The notes under the pieces were generated by a model. That model searched no databases, was not told the DNA's origin, and was given only the letters and a program-made list of their open reading frames with translations. A DNA stretch of 57,487 nt. It comes from an uncultured Roseburia sp. Lineage in GTDB: Bacteria; Bacillota; Clostridia; Lachnospirales; Lachnospiraceae. Location of the stretch: the NCBI GenBank assembly GCA_947246475.1, contig CAMXSH010000011.1, positions 1 through 57,487 of the forward strand, in the 5' to 3' direction. Of the stretch, positions 1 to 8,179 are shown piece by piece (positions within the stretch are counted from its first letter, which is position 1; every line of letters starts with the position of its first letter). The position numbers and the translations under genes were made by a program.

Positions 1-98
1 ATCATAGAAGACCAGTTATTTCTTTATTTTACAGAAAAAGTTTCACAGACTCGGGGAAAAGATATGTTGATCTCCCCCCCTTCTGGGACCTCCAACCC

Positions 99-428
99 CT
101 ATTGTCTCCTAATGAAGTTATTCAATCTTTTGCGGGGGCTGTCCAGCCACGACTTATTTCCGCGGATAAGTTCATCACAAAATCCGGCGACGTCTTTGCC
201 TGTGACATCCAGCACTTCGAGCCCGTCGGCAGCGGCTTCTGTAAAAAGATCGATTAGTTTATACTGGGTTTCCAGGGTATCCATACCATCTCCACCGGCA
301 AAACTCAATATATAATCTGACATCTTGTCAAATACAAATTGATAATCTTGAGGCAGAGCCTTTAATTTTTCCATCTGCTTCCGATAGATCTTTTTGTCCT
401 GGTGGACTTTATAAATTTTATTGAGCAT
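99..428 (-). CDS. DUF1048 family protein, second copy
   Basis: Small soluble protein of 109 residues that I place in the DUF1048 family (function unknown). Its body matches the upstream gene: both share a KALP-(Q/E)-(D/N)-Y motif near residues 25-31, a central helix ending in (D/E)LIDLF-like sequence, and a C-terminal FCDELI motif. The chosen ATG overlaps the last 11 bases of the upstream DUF1048 gene and follows a GGAAGGGG-type ribosome site; an earlier in-frame start at 449 would add seven residues inside the upstream gene. It is the last gene of a PadR-DUF1048-DUF1048 operon. No membrane segment or catalytic motif is visible. The tandem copies suggest a duplication and possibly a heterodimer, which is inference. 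Confidence 0.85.
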   Translation of the reverse strand: MLNKIYKVHQDKKIYRKQMEKLKALPQDYQFVFDKMSDYILSFAGGDGMDTLETQYKLIDLFTEAAADGLEVLDVTGKDVAGFCDELIRGNKSWLDSPRKRLNNFIRRQ

Positions 429-783
429 CCTTTGACCCCTTCCTGTCAAAATATTCTGCGATCTCCTGGTTCAATTTATCCCGCCGCGTATTTTGGTTTG
501 TGTTTGCGGCAAGAATCAGCTCATCACAAAATTTGGCGGCGTCATTTCCTATCACATCCGATAAATCTTTTCGGTCGGCGGCGCTGCTTTCAAACAGATC
601 GATTAAATCATCGAAAATAGCCATATTCCATCCCTCTTCACCGTGATGATACAGGTATTTCTGGATCTTTCTGAATGCAGTGCGGTAATTTTCTGGCAGT
701 GCTTTTACCCGTTTCATTTTTTGGCGGTAGGCACTTTTTTCATCCAAATCACCAATAATAACTTCAAGTATCCATTTGATCAC
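418..783 (-). CDS. DUF1048 family protein, first copy
   Basis: DUF1048-type protein of 121 residues, function unknown. It is predicted to be helical and soluble, with the same FCDELI-type C-terminal motif as its downstream paralogue. The start is a GTG that overlaps the TGA stop of the padR gene as GTGA, with AAAGGAGGAG just upstream, so translation of the two genes is probably coupled. Longer in-frame starts exist but would lie inside padR. PadR regulators next to DUF1048 proteins are a recurrent Firmicute arrangement; the DUF1048 proteins may be effectors or targets controlled by the regulator. No substrate can be inferred. Confidence 0.85.
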   Translation of the reverse strand: MIKWILEVIIGDLDEKSAYRQKMKRVKALPENYRTAFRKIQKYLYHHGEEGWNMAIFDDLIDLFESSAADRKDLSDVIGNDAAKFCDELILAANTNQNTRRDKLNQEIAEYFDRKGSKDAQ

Positions 784-1115
784 TGTGACTCCTCCTTTAA
801 CTGGTCGAGTTTTGAAACGACAAAATCCCATTTTTCCCAAAACTTTTGAAGTTCTTTGTACCCTGCGTCGTTTAAGGTAAAAAATTTGCGCGGGGGTCCT
901 ATATCAGATGGTTTTTTTGCTATGTCTACCAGGTTGTTCTTTTCCAGCCGGATTAGAATGGTATAAACAGTTCCTTCCACGATATCTGTAAAGCCAAGGG
1001 CATTTAGCTGACGGGTAATCTCATAACCATAAGTTTCTTTTCTGCTGATGATTTCAAGAACACAGCCTTCTAGTATTCCCTTAAGCATTTCTGTTAAATT
1101 TTCCGTGACAGGCAC
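780..1115 (-). CDS. PadR family transcriptional regulator
   Basis: Winged-helix repressor of the PadR family, up to 111 residues. The N-terminal part carries the typical MLKGILEGCVLEII start helix and YGYEI motif; the wing region has EGTVYTILIRLEKN, and the C-terminal helix is probably for dimerisation. It heads an operon with two DUF1048 genes and probably represses it. The start is uncertain: GTG at 1115 directly abuts the AGGAGG site and is preceded by an in-frame TAG, so the true start may be this GTG or the ATG 10 codons further in. The upstream region (1120-1165) is AT-rich with an imperfect inverted repeat that could be its operator. Confidence 0.9.
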   Translation of the reverse strand: MPVTENLTEMLKGILEGCVLEIISRKETYGYEITRQLNALGFTDIVEGTVYTILIRLEKNNLVDIAKKPSDIGPPRKFFTLNDAGYKELQKFWEKWDFVVSKLDQLKEESQ

Positions 1116-1124
1116 CTCCTATTC

Positions 1125-1160
1125 AGTGATGTAGATATATAGTAATACTAAGTACTGCTA
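1125..1160 (-). promoter_or_regulatory. Candidate PadR operator/promoter
   Basis: AT-rich stretch just upstream of padR containing an imperfect inverted repeat; read on the minus strand the arms are TAGCAGTA and TATTACTA around a CTTAG-like centre. Its position before an autoregulating regulator type suggests an operator. No clear -35/-10 pair stands out. Confidence 0.3.
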
Positions 1161-1208
1161 TATTGTATTACAAAGTAGAAGAGCTGTCAAGAATTTTTGC
1201 ATAAAAAG

Positions 1209-1232
1209 GCGGCAGAAAAATTTTCCTGCCGC
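1209..1232 (-). terminator. Rho-independent terminator of the XRE gene
   Basis: Seven-base GC-rich stem GCGGCAG/CTGCCGC, extended inward by A/T pairs. On the minus strand it is followed by CCTTTTTAT. It lies about 65 bases after the stop of the XRE gene at 1298 and before the PadR promoter region, so it ends XRE transcription. Confidence 0.8.
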
Positions 1233-1297
1233 TGTATGTTTATTGGGTTATTAATCCTTTATTGTCTCATAATGTATATCGCTTGTTTTATCTGCTT

Positions 1298-1630
1298 TTA
1301 CAGATTATTTTTTGCCAGTTCTCCGGCGATCTCCATCAAGTGTTTAATTAATTCAATGGTATCTGGGGTAAATTTTTCTATTGTGGCAGTCAGTTCCTGG
1401 TCATACCTGTTTATTTCACGTCCAAACAGGATGTAGTCTGAAGTAACGTTCAGAGCCTGGCATAATTTTACCAGTGTCTGGGCAGAAAAGCCTTTGTCCT
1501 TCATTTCTATCTCGTAAAGAAACTTAGAAGATATTCCTGTCCTGGTTGACAGTAGTTCCCGTGTGTATCCCTTGTGTTTTCGTAAACTATAAATTCTTTT
1601 TCCCATACCCAGCTTTTCTGTGTGCTTCAT
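1298..1630 (-). CDS. XRE-family helix-turn-helix regulator
   Basis: DNA-binding protein of 110 residues with a Cro/C1-type helix-turn-helix in residues 10-66 (GKRIYSLRKHKGYTRELLS, then TGISSKFLYEIE, then LVKLCQALNVTSDYILFG). The C-terminal 40 residues form a short helical tail, probably for dimerisation. ATG start with a GGAGG site 7 bases upstream. It stands alone, divergent from the pantothenate operon, with its own terminator. Its promoter has two Spo0A-box-like sequences and a 21-base spacer, so it may act in the transition to sporulation in the manner of small XRE regulators such as SinR; that analogy is inference, since sequence identity to SinR could not be tested. Confidence 0.9.
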   Translation of the reverse strand: MKHTEKLGMGKRIYSLRKHKGYTRELLSTRTGISSKFLYEIEMKDKGFSAQTLVKLCQALNVTSDYILFGREINRYDQELTATIEKFTPDTIELIKHLMEIAGELAKNNL

Positions 1631-1667
1631 AATATTCCTCCGTTTACAGTAAATCGTCTATTTTTAT

Positions 1668-1711
1668 AGTATATCATGCGGCTTGTGCAGAAATTGTCGA
1701 AAAAAGTCGAA
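1668..1711 (-). promoter_or_regulatory. Spo0A-type sigma-A promoter of the XRE gene
   Basis: On the minus strand, TTCGACA (a perfect Spo0A box) contains a -35 hexamer TCGACA, followed by exactly 21 bases and then TATACT as the -10. A second box, TTCGACT, lies 10 bases further upstream, one helical turn away. Long 21-22 base spacers with boxes at the -35 are the known hallmark of Spo0A-activated promoters such as spoIIG and spoIIE. Confidence 0.6.
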
Positions 1712-1851
1712 CAGAGGAAAAACAATTATAAGTCTTGGATTTGCATTTTTTTGCCTGATGTGGTATCCTATGCTTTGAGCGGTATTCGTAGGAAACTGCA
1801 TCAGATGATCATGTGTTGTCACTGCATTCTGAAGGAACGGAAGGTGATAGC

Positions 1852-2736
1852 ATGCAGATAGGTATAATTGGAGCAGGAAAAGTAGGGTGTTCCATGGGCA
1901 GATATATGCGGGAACACGGACTTTTTTTGGTGGGGTATTACAGCAGAAGTATCGAGAGCTCGGAAGAAGCCGGGACTTTTACGGATACGAAGGTATTTGA
2001 AGATTTAAAAAGCATCATAATGGCATGTGATATGCTCTGCATTGCTACGCCGGATGACGTCATCGCGGAGTTGTGGGCAGAGATACGCCGGATATCAGAA
2101 GAATTTCCGGAGACATGCTCATTGGAACATAAGGTACTATGCCATTTCAGTGGCTCATTATCATCTGACGTATTTTCAGGGATTGGCAGTACGGGGGCTT
2201 CCGGCTGTTCGATTCATCCTATGTCCGCATTCAGCGACAAATTCACATCGCATTACAAATTAAAAGAAGTGATCTTTACCATGGAAGGCCAGCCTGAAGC
2301 ATGCCGTGTTATGACAGGGGTGTTTTCTCTTTTGGGCAACAAGGTCCTGCAGATCGAGCCGGAAAAGAAAACTTTATATCATTGCGCTGCTTCCCTTGTG
2401 AGCAATTTTATGATCGGTCTTTACCAAATGGGACTGGATCTGCTGGGAGAATGTGGGATCAGCGAAGAAGAGGGAGAAGAGCTTTTTCAGCCGCTGGTGG
2501 ATAAGAACGTGCAGCAGATGCTGTGGGACGGAGCGGCGGAAGCACTGACTGGTCCCATTGAGCGCGGAGATGCGGGGACGGTTGAAAGGCATTTGACTGT
2601 ACTTGGAGAACGGGATGCACAGATTTACCGGCTGCTCGGTCAAAGAGTGCTGGCGTTGGCGGAAGAAAAAAATCCTGAAAGAGACTATGCCAGCATAAAA
2701 AATATAATAATAGGGAGCGCACAGGACAGGGTGTGA
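1852..2736 (+). CDS. panG: Rossmann-fold DUF2520 protein, probable PanG-type ketopantoate reductase
   Basis: NAD(P)-dependent oxidoreductase of 294 residues. The N-terminus has a Rossmann nucleotide-binding loop ([13 protein letters not shown], residues 4-16), followed by the substrate region with a CSIHPMSAF motif, and a helical DUF2520-type C-terminal domain. It directly precedes panB and panC, with 19 bases to panB. No ordinary panE is in the window, so the best guess is that it reduces 2-dehydropantoate to pantoate, like the PanG class of ketopantoate reductase first described in Francisella. ATG at 1852 is chosen because GGAAGGTG precedes it by six bases; an upstream ATG at 1813 lacks a ribosome site. 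The function is inferred from neighbours and family. Confidence 0.8.
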   Translation: MQIGIIGAGKVGCSMGRYMREHGLFLVGYYSRSIESSEEAGTFTDTKVFEDLKSIIMACDMLCIATPDDVIAELWAEIRRISEEFPETCSLEHKVLCHFSGSLSSDVFSGIGSTGASGCSIHPMSAFSDKFTSHYKLKEVIFTMEGQPEACRVMTGVFSLLGNKVLQIEPEKKTLYHCAASLVSNFMIGLYQMGLDLLGECGISEEEGEELFQPLVDKNVQQMLWDGAAEALTGPIERGDAGTVERHLTVLGERDAQIYRLLGQRVLALAEEKNPERDYASIKNIIIGSAQDRV

Positions 2737-2755
2737 CTCGATGGAGGCAATAATC

Positions 2756-3583
2756 ATGAAAAATACAGTAATGACGTTTCAGAAGGCAAAGGAAGAGGGG
2801 GACAAGCTGACGATGCTGACCGCCTATGATTATTCCACCGCAAAGCTGTTTGATGAGGCGGGGGTTAATAGTATTCTGGTGGGGGATTCCCTGGGAAATG
2901 TGATCCTTGGCTATGAGGATACCATCAGTGTGACGATGGAGGATATGATCCATCACGGAGCTGCAGTGGCGAGGGGGGCGAGAGAAGCTCTTGTTATCAT
3001 TGATATGCCATTTATGTCCTATCAGACATCCGTATATGACGCCCTGGTGAATGCCGGACGGCTGATGAAAGAAGGAAGGGCGGATGCCGTGAAGCTAGAA
3101 GGAGGAACAGAGGTGTGCCCCCAGATCAAAGCTATCGTAGAGGCGGGGATCCCGGTCTGTGCCCATATCGGACTGACGCCGCAGTCCATCAATGCTTTTG
3201 GAGGATTTAAGGTTCAGGGAAAAAGTGAAGCGGCGGCGAGAAAACTTTTGGAAGATGCCAGGGCGGTGGAGAAGGCGGGGGCTTTTGCTGTGGTGATTGA
3301 GGGAATACCCGGGAAACTGGCAGATATGATCACGGAACAGCTTAGGATTCCCACCATCGGCATCGGCGCTGGAAATGGATGCGACGGACAGGTGCTTGTC
3401 TATCAGGACATGCTGGGAATGTTTTCTGATTTTACGCCAAAGTTTGTGAAGCGGTTTGCCAATATCGGCGAGGTGATGAAGACGGCTGTGAGCCAGTATA
3501 TCGGGGAAGTAAAAAGCGGAGTATTTCCGTCGGCAGAACACGAATATACGGTAGATGACAGCGTGATCGAGAAATTGTATTGA
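2756..3583 (+). CDS. panB: 3-methyl-2-oxobutanoate hydroxymethyltransferase
   Basis: Cytoplasmic enzyme of the pantothenate pathway that transfers a hydroxymethyl group from 5,10-methylene-tetrahydrofolate to 2-oxoisovalerate to give ketopantoate. 275 residues, normal family length. Family landmarks: [13 protein letters not shown] near the N-terminus, [14 protein letters not shown], the metal and substrate region DAVKLEGG, and IGIGAG followed by [12 protein letters not shown] near the C-terminus. ATG 2756 is preferred over ATG 2741 because GGAGG lies nine bases before it (the earlier ATG would contain that site). It is the second gene of the pan operon; panC follows after 16 bases. Confidence 0.97.
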   Translation: MKNTVMTFQKAKEEGDKLTMLTAYDYSTAKLFDEAGVNSILVGDSLGNVILGYEDTISVTMEDMIHHGAAVARGAREALVIIDMPFMSYQTSVYDALVNAGRLMKEGRADAVKLEGGTEVCPQIKAIVEAGIPVCAHIGLTPQSINAFGGFKVQGKSEAAARKLLEDARAVEKAGAFAVVIEGIPGKLADMITEQLRIPTIGIGAGNGCDGQVLVYQDMLGMFSDFTPKFVKRFANIGEVMKTAVSQYIGEVKSGVFPSAEHEYTVDDSVIEKLY

Positions 3584-3599
3584 CGGAAGGAGAATTAAG

Positions 3600-4439
3600 A
3601 TGCGAATTGCAGAGACGATAAAAGATGTCAGAGAACAAGTTAAGGCTTGGAAAAAGGAAGGCTTGTCTGTGGGACTGGTACCGACCATGGGATATCTTCA
3701 TGAGGGACATAAGAGCCTGATCGATAAGGCAGTAGAAGAAAATGACCGGGTAGTGGTCAGTGTATTTGTAAATCCGATCCAGTTTGGCCCCAGCGAGGAT
3801 CTGGCGAGCTATCCCCGGGATCTGGAACGGGATAGTAAAATCTGTGAAGAGGCAGGGGCAGACCTGGTCTTTCATCCGGCAGAGGGGGAAATGTATTTTA
3901 ATGATTTTTGTAGTTTCGTGGATATGGATGAACTCAGCAAGGGACTTTGTGGTAAGTCCAGACCTACCCATTTCCGGGGGGTTTGTACGGTGGTGTCGAA
4001 GCTGTTCCATATCGCAGCGCCGGACAGGGCGTATTTTGGCCAGAAGGACGCCCAGCAGCTGGCAGTGATCCGGCGGATGGTGAGGGATCTGAATTTTGAT
4101 CTTGAGATCGTGGGCTGCCCTATTGTAAGAGAGGCGGATGGACTGGCGAAGAGTTCCCGTAATACCTATCTGAATGAAGAGGAAAGAAGAGCGGCTGTGA
4201 TTCTTCACAAGGGTTTATCAGAGGGTGAAAATCTTCTGCGGGATGGGGAGAAGAGTGCAGAGAAGATCGTGGCGGCGATACGCAGCACCATAGAAAGTGA
4301 AGCTCTGGCAAGAATCGATTATGTTGAGGTGGTGGACTGGAATACATTGAAACCAGTAGACCAGATCCAGGGAGAGATTCTGGCAGCGGTGGCTGTCTAT
4401 ATTGGAAAAACGAGGCTCATCGATAATTTTATCGCCTGA
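3600..4439 (+). CDS. panC: Pantoate--beta-alanine ligase (pantothenate synthetase)
   Basis: Joins pantoate and beta-alanine with ATP to form pantothenate, through a pantoyl-adenylate. 279 residues, typical. It belongs to the HIGH-type nucleotidyltransferase fold: PTMGYLHEGH (residues 28-37) holds the HxGH motif, FVNPIQFGPSEDL binds pantoate, YFGQKDAQQL and the KSSRN loop (a KMSKS-like element) bind ATP. Start ATG with GGAAGGAGAA upstream. It closes the panG-panB-panC run. panD, which would supply beta-alanine, is not in the window. Confidence 0.97.
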   Translation: MRIAETIKDVREQVKAWKKEGLSVGLVPTMGYLHEGHKSLIDKAVEENDRVVVSVFVNPIQFGPSEDLASYPRDLERDSKICEEAGADLVFHPAEGEMYFNDFCSFVDMDELSKGLCGKSRPTHFRGVCTVVSKLFHIAAPDRAYFGQKDAQQLAVIRRMVRDLNFDLEIVGCPIVREADGLAKSSRNTYLNEEERRAAVILHKGLSEGENLLRDGEKSAEKIVAAIRSTIESEALARIDYVEVVDWNTLKPVDQIQGEILAAVAVYIGKTRLIDNFIA

Positions 4440-4519
4440 TACAATATAATTTTTATAGTAAAAGGAGCATAAGTATCTGGCTATACCACACAGAATGAAG
4501 TGATCAGGAGAGACAACGG

Positions 4520-5368
4520 ATGGAAAATATACAATTTGATCTGGTTACGGAAGAATTAAATCCCACCTTTTTATTTGGGGTAAAGATTGAACGCAATGAA
4601 AGTGAAAATAATTACCACAGCCATGATTTTCCTGAGATCGGAATTATATTGGAAGGTGAGGGGCTTTATCATCTGGGTGATGAGTATATACCAGTGAAAC
4701 CCGGGGATGTACTGATTTTTAACCCGGGAACAAAACATGAGAGCATTATCGGTTCCAGTGAAAAGGGGAGGGTAGAATTCTTTTTCGGTTTTACGGATGT
4801 AAAATTCTGTGGGATGAAACCGAACCATATTGAGCTGAAAGACGGTGGAAATGTTCTGCATACGAAAGGTAAGACCCAGAGACGGATCTTCCGCATCTGT
4901 GAGGAGATGGTGAAGGAAAATCAGACAAGGATGCCAGGACGCTATTTTATGCTCAAATCATTCCTTGTACAGCTGCTTTTAAACATTGTCAGAGAGCAGA
5001 CAGGACAGGTGGAACTGGCGGAGGGAAAGGAATTTGACTATGCGGGAAAGAAAGATACCGCGGAAAAGATCGCTGATTATCTGGAGGAACATTATGCAGA
5101 AAAGATTTCCCTGGACCACATAGCAGAAAATATGTACCTCAGCCCATTTTATATCTCGAAGATCTTCAAATCAGAGATGGGGGAATCCCCTATCCATTAT
5201 CTGATCCGTGTGAGGATGGAGAAGGCAAAAGCCATTCTGGAGTCGGGGGTTCCCCTGTCCATAGGAGAGATCGCTGAAAGAGTTGGTTATGAAGATGCCT
5301 ATCATTTCAGCAAACTCTTTAAAAAAGCATACGGCGTCTCTCCTTCTAAGATGAGAAAAAATCTTTGA
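4520..5368 (+). CDS. AraC-family regulator with N-terminal cupin domain
   Basis: Transcription factor of 282 residues. An N-terminal cupin sensing domain (about residues 25-110, including HSHDFPEIGIILEGEG-type sequence and KPGDVLIFNPGTKHE) probably binds a small ligand such as a sugar. The C-terminal 100 residues hold two helix-turn-helix motifs of the AraC/XylS type (DHIAENMYLSPFYISKIFK and IGEIAERVGYEDAYHFSKLFKK, with GVSPSKMR at the end). It starts 80 bases after panC but is probably a separate unit. No sugar genes adjoin it, so its target is unknown. A short terminator follows. Confidence 0.93.
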   Translation: MENIQFDLVTEELNPTFLFGVKIERNESENNYHSHDFPEIGIILEGEGLYHLGDEYIPVKPGDVLIFNPGTKHESIIGSSEKGRVEFFFGFTDVKFCGMKPNHIELKDGGNVLHTKGKTQRRIFRICEEMVKENQTRMPGRYFMLKSFLVQLLLNIVREQTGQVELAEGKEFDYAGKKDTAEKIADYLEEHYAEKISLDHIAENMYLSPFYISKIFKSEMGESPIHYLIRVRMEKAKAILESGVPLSIGEIAERVGYEDAYHFSKLFKKAYGVSPSKMRKNL

Positions 5369-5369
5369 A

Positions 5370-5389
5370 CATCTCCGAGATGATTTTTT
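5370..5389 (+). terminator. Short terminator after the AraC gene
   Basis: Five-base stem CATCT/AGATG with a 3-base loop, then ATTTTTTA. It sits between the convergent AraC and chemotaxis receptor genes. The stem is short, so efficiency is doubtful. Confidence 0.45.
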
Positions 5390-7331
5390 ATAATATATAT
5401 TTTTCTACATTTCCTTTTAATGTGTTTGAGCTGGTCAGGAGCTCTTCTGTGCTGGTACAGCAGGTATCTGTCATGGATACATTTTCTTTGCTCAGTCTTA
5501 CAGAGACCAGGAGTTCGGCTTCAATCTGATGGGTCTGATCCAGCAGAGAATCTAGGATGTTGGTGATCTGCTCTATCTCTTCCGTCATTTTACGGTTGTC
5601 ACTTAGGGAGGCAAGAAGGGTTTCTCTTGTGGAATCTGCAATCTCAATCCCCTCTTTTACATAGGAATTGTTATCGTTGATGATCTGGGCGATCTCAAGG
5701 TTTGCCCTCATGGTATCCTCGCTGAGTTTGTTGATCTCGCCAGCTACTACAGCGAATCCTTTTCCAGCTTCTCCTGCCCGCGCTGCTTCGATCGAAGCAT
5801 TCAGGGATAGCATCTGGGTCTGGGAAGAGATACTTTCAATTTTATTGACAAATTCAGAGATGGACTCGGAACTTGTTTGGATCTGGCTTATACTTTCCGT
5901 CAGTTTTTTCATTCCGTTGCTTCCGATGTCATTCAGCGCAGCGCTGTTGCCGGCAATCGCCTCGCTGGTGTTGGTGATCTGTTTATGGATCTGCGTCATG
6001 TCCTGACGGAACTGGTCAAATTCCTGGCGGAGTTCTTCCATAGAACGGGTTTGTTCTGAACTGTTGCCGGCGATTTCTTCTGCCACTGAGGCAATGTGTC
6101 CGGAAGAGGTGTTCAGGTCTGCGGAGACAGAATTGATGTCTCCGATGATATTTCTAAACTTCTCTATGATCTGGTTGATGGCAGACTGAATCTCTACAAA
6201 ATCCCCGCGGTAGGTGATTTCGCTTTTGGCGCTGAGATCGTTGTCAGATACCTGGGATAAGATCTGCCGGATGTCCTGAATGTAACTTCGTAAAGTTGAA
6301 GTCATGGTGTCCAGAGCATCCTGTAGTTCTTTGATATCTTTGATGTTTGTATCTTCCCCAAAATGCACATCCAGCTGGCAGTCGGAAAGCGCCAGGATTT
6401 TCTCTTTGATGCGTTCAAAGGGCTGGAATCCTTCGGTGATCACCCGGGTGATCAGCTTTTTAAATCCGATGATATAGAGAAACAGGATCAGCACATATGC
6501 GAGGATCAACAGGGCAAACTGGATCATAATGGTTCTTGTTCCCGTGCTGACATAGAGCTGATAAGAGATTTTGTCCAGCGGTACAGCTGTAGTAAAGTAG
6601 TAACGGAGTCCAGATGTACGGATCAGTGAACTTTTATTTTCCTTGACAGAGCCAAAAGGGGTATCAGATGCTTTTACTGAATTTTTACCTGTCATGGCAT
6701 ATTTCTCCAGGGGGCATGTGACCACAGTACCCTCAGAAGAGATAAGGCTGACCATCTGTAGATCGGTACAGAAGCTGTTTATGGCTTCCTGAAGAGTAGT
6801 CAGTGTGATATCAATGGCAATGACGGCATCGGTGCCAGGGATCGGCTTGGAAATCGTGATACAGAGTTCGCCGTAAGTGGCATCCACATAGGGCTCGGAT
6901 ACAAAAAGCCCGTCGTTTTTTGTGGCGCCGGAATACCAATCCCGATCAGTTACGACGTAATCTTCTTCTGGGATCCAGTTGTCGTTACAGATCATTTTTG
7001 TTTTAAAGGAAGGGGATCCTATGTATGCACTCAGAAGATCTGTGTGCTTCTTCGCGGCGGCTTCCAGATATTTTTGTGTCGCATCATAATCATTCATAAT
7101 ATTGGTATCATAGCTGATATAGGACATAAAAGATTCCAGAATATTGATTCTGTCATTAAACCAGCTTTCTACATTATGGTGGCTCTGGGATTTCAGCATT
7201 GCATTATTATCCTGAAAGGCAGTGATTTCAAGCCAGCCTACCAGGACCAGTGCCAGTGTGAGAATAGATATGATACTGATTCTAAGGTACTTTACAATTT
7301 CTTTTTGAAATTTTTCACTGTAGCTCTGCAT
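5388..7331 (-). CDS. Methyl-accepting chemotaxis protein with Cache-type sensor
   Basis: Membrane receptor of 647 residues that would signal to the CheA/CheW machinery. Order: short cytoplasmic N-terminus, transmembrane helix (about residues 15-37), extracellular Cache-like sensor of roughly 240 residues (VTDRDWYSGA and ISKPIPG are typical of dCache domains), second helix (FALLILAYVLILFLYIIGFKKL), HAMP-like linker, and a long coiled-coil signalling domain whose hairpin tip reads SLNASIEAARAGEAGKGFAV. ATG 7331 is chosen over an upstream start at 7385 because GGAGG precedes it by eight bases. It is monocistronic and divergent from the BceRS-type pair. A sigma-28 promoter was looked for upstream and not found. 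Confidence 0.92.
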   Translation of the reverse strand: MQSYSEKFQKEIVKYLRISIISILTLALVLVGWLEITAFQDNNAMLKSQSHHNVESWFNDRINILESFMSYISYDTNIMNDYDATQKYLEAAAKKHTDLLSAYIGSPSFKTKMICNDNWIPEEDYVVTDRDWYSGATKNDGLFVSEPYVDATYGELCITISKPIPGTDAVIAIDITLTTLQEAINSFCTDLQMVSLISSEGTVVTCPLEKYAMTGKNSVKASDTPFGSVKENKSSLIRTSGLRYYFTTAVPLDKISYQLYVSTGTRTIMIQFALLILAYVLILFLYIIGFKKLITRVITEGFQPFERIKEKILALSDCQLDVHFGEDTNIKDIKELQDALDTMTSTLRSYIQDIRQILSQVSDNDLSAKSEITYRGDFVEIQSAINQIIEKFRNIIGDINSVSADLNTSSGHIASVAEEIAGNSSEQTRSMEELRQEFDQFRQDMTQIHKQITNTSEAIAGNSAALNDIGSNGMKKLTESISQIQTSSESISEFVNKIESISSQTQMLSLNASIEAARAGEAGKGFAVVAGEINKLSEDTMRANLEIAQIINDNNSYVKEGIEIADSTRETLLASLSDNRKMTEEIEQITNILDSLLDQTHQIEAELLVSVRLSKENVSMTDTCCTSTEELLTSSNTLKGNVEKYIL

Positions 7332-7510
7332 TTGCTTTTCCTCCAAAATGATGATAATCACGAACATTGTATCATAGGAATCCATTGGGGGGCAACTATA
7401 TATTTGTGATTTTTTATTGAAAAAAGAAAATAAGTATAATAATATAATATCATAAAGAAATAGCTAAGAATTCGGCTTTGCGTCGCCTGGCTTAAAGATG
7501 GGAGGATGGC

Positions 7511-8179
7511 ATGAAGAAAATAGCGATCGTCGAGGATGATCCGGTGATCAGCGGTCAGCTGGCGGACTTTCTCGTGAATAATGGATATGAGTGCAGCAGC
7601 GTGACGGACTATACGGATTGTGCAGAACAGATCCTAGCGGCGGGGGCGGATATGGTTCTACTGGATCTGACGCTGCCGGGGGCGGACGGGACTGCGGTCT
7701 TAAAAAAGGTCAGACAGAATTCCGAGGTGCCTGTCATCATCGTAACCAGTAAGAATACCGAGATGGATGAAGTGATCTGTATGAGTTATGGCGCGGATGA
7801 TTTTATTGCGAAGCCATACAATCCTGCCATTCTTTTACTGCATATAGAGGCAGTATTTAAGAGACTGGAGCGCTCTTCCGAACAGCCAGTGCTTACCTGT
7901 GGCTGCCTGCGCCTGGATAAAGAGCGGGGAATCCTTTATATCGGAGAGGAAGAGGTGGATCTGACAAAAAATGAGATGAAGATACTTGTGTATCTGATGA
8001 AACATCAGGGAAAGATCGTGGCAAGGGATGAGCTGATCAGCTATCTTTGGGATGCGGAAGAATTTGTGGATGATAATACTTTGACGGTAAATGTAAACCG
8101 TGTCCGGTCAAAACTAAAGGAATATGGTGTGGAAGATCTGATTCGGACCAGGAGAGGGATCGGGTATGTGATGGGATGA
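7511..8179 (+). CDS. OmpR-family response regulator, BceR-like
   Basis: Two-component regulator of 222 residues. The receiver domain has the acidic pocket (EDD, residues 8-10) and phosphoacceptor D52 in LLDLTLPG. The C-terminal winged helix carries LTKNEMKILVYLMKH and DDNTLTVNVNRVRSKL, wording typical of regulators of the BceR/VncR type. The kinase gene overlaps its stop by four bases (ATGA). BceR regulators normally control a neighbouring BceAB antimicrobial-peptide transporter, but none adjoins here; a BceAB-type transporter with a BceR-like operator lies at 22.3-25.0 kb. ATG start with GGGAGG just upstream. Confidence 0.92.
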   Translation: MKKIAIVEDDPVISGQLADFLVNNGYECSSVTDYTDCAEQILAAGADMVLLDLTLPGADGTAVLKKVRQNSEVPVIIVTSKNTEMDEVICMSYGADDFIAKPYNPAILLLHIEAVFKRLERSSEQPVLTCGCLRLDKERGILYIGEEEVDLTKNEMKILVYLMKHQGKIVARDELISYLWDAEEFVDDNTLTVNVNRVRSKLKEYGVEDLIRTRRGIGYVMG

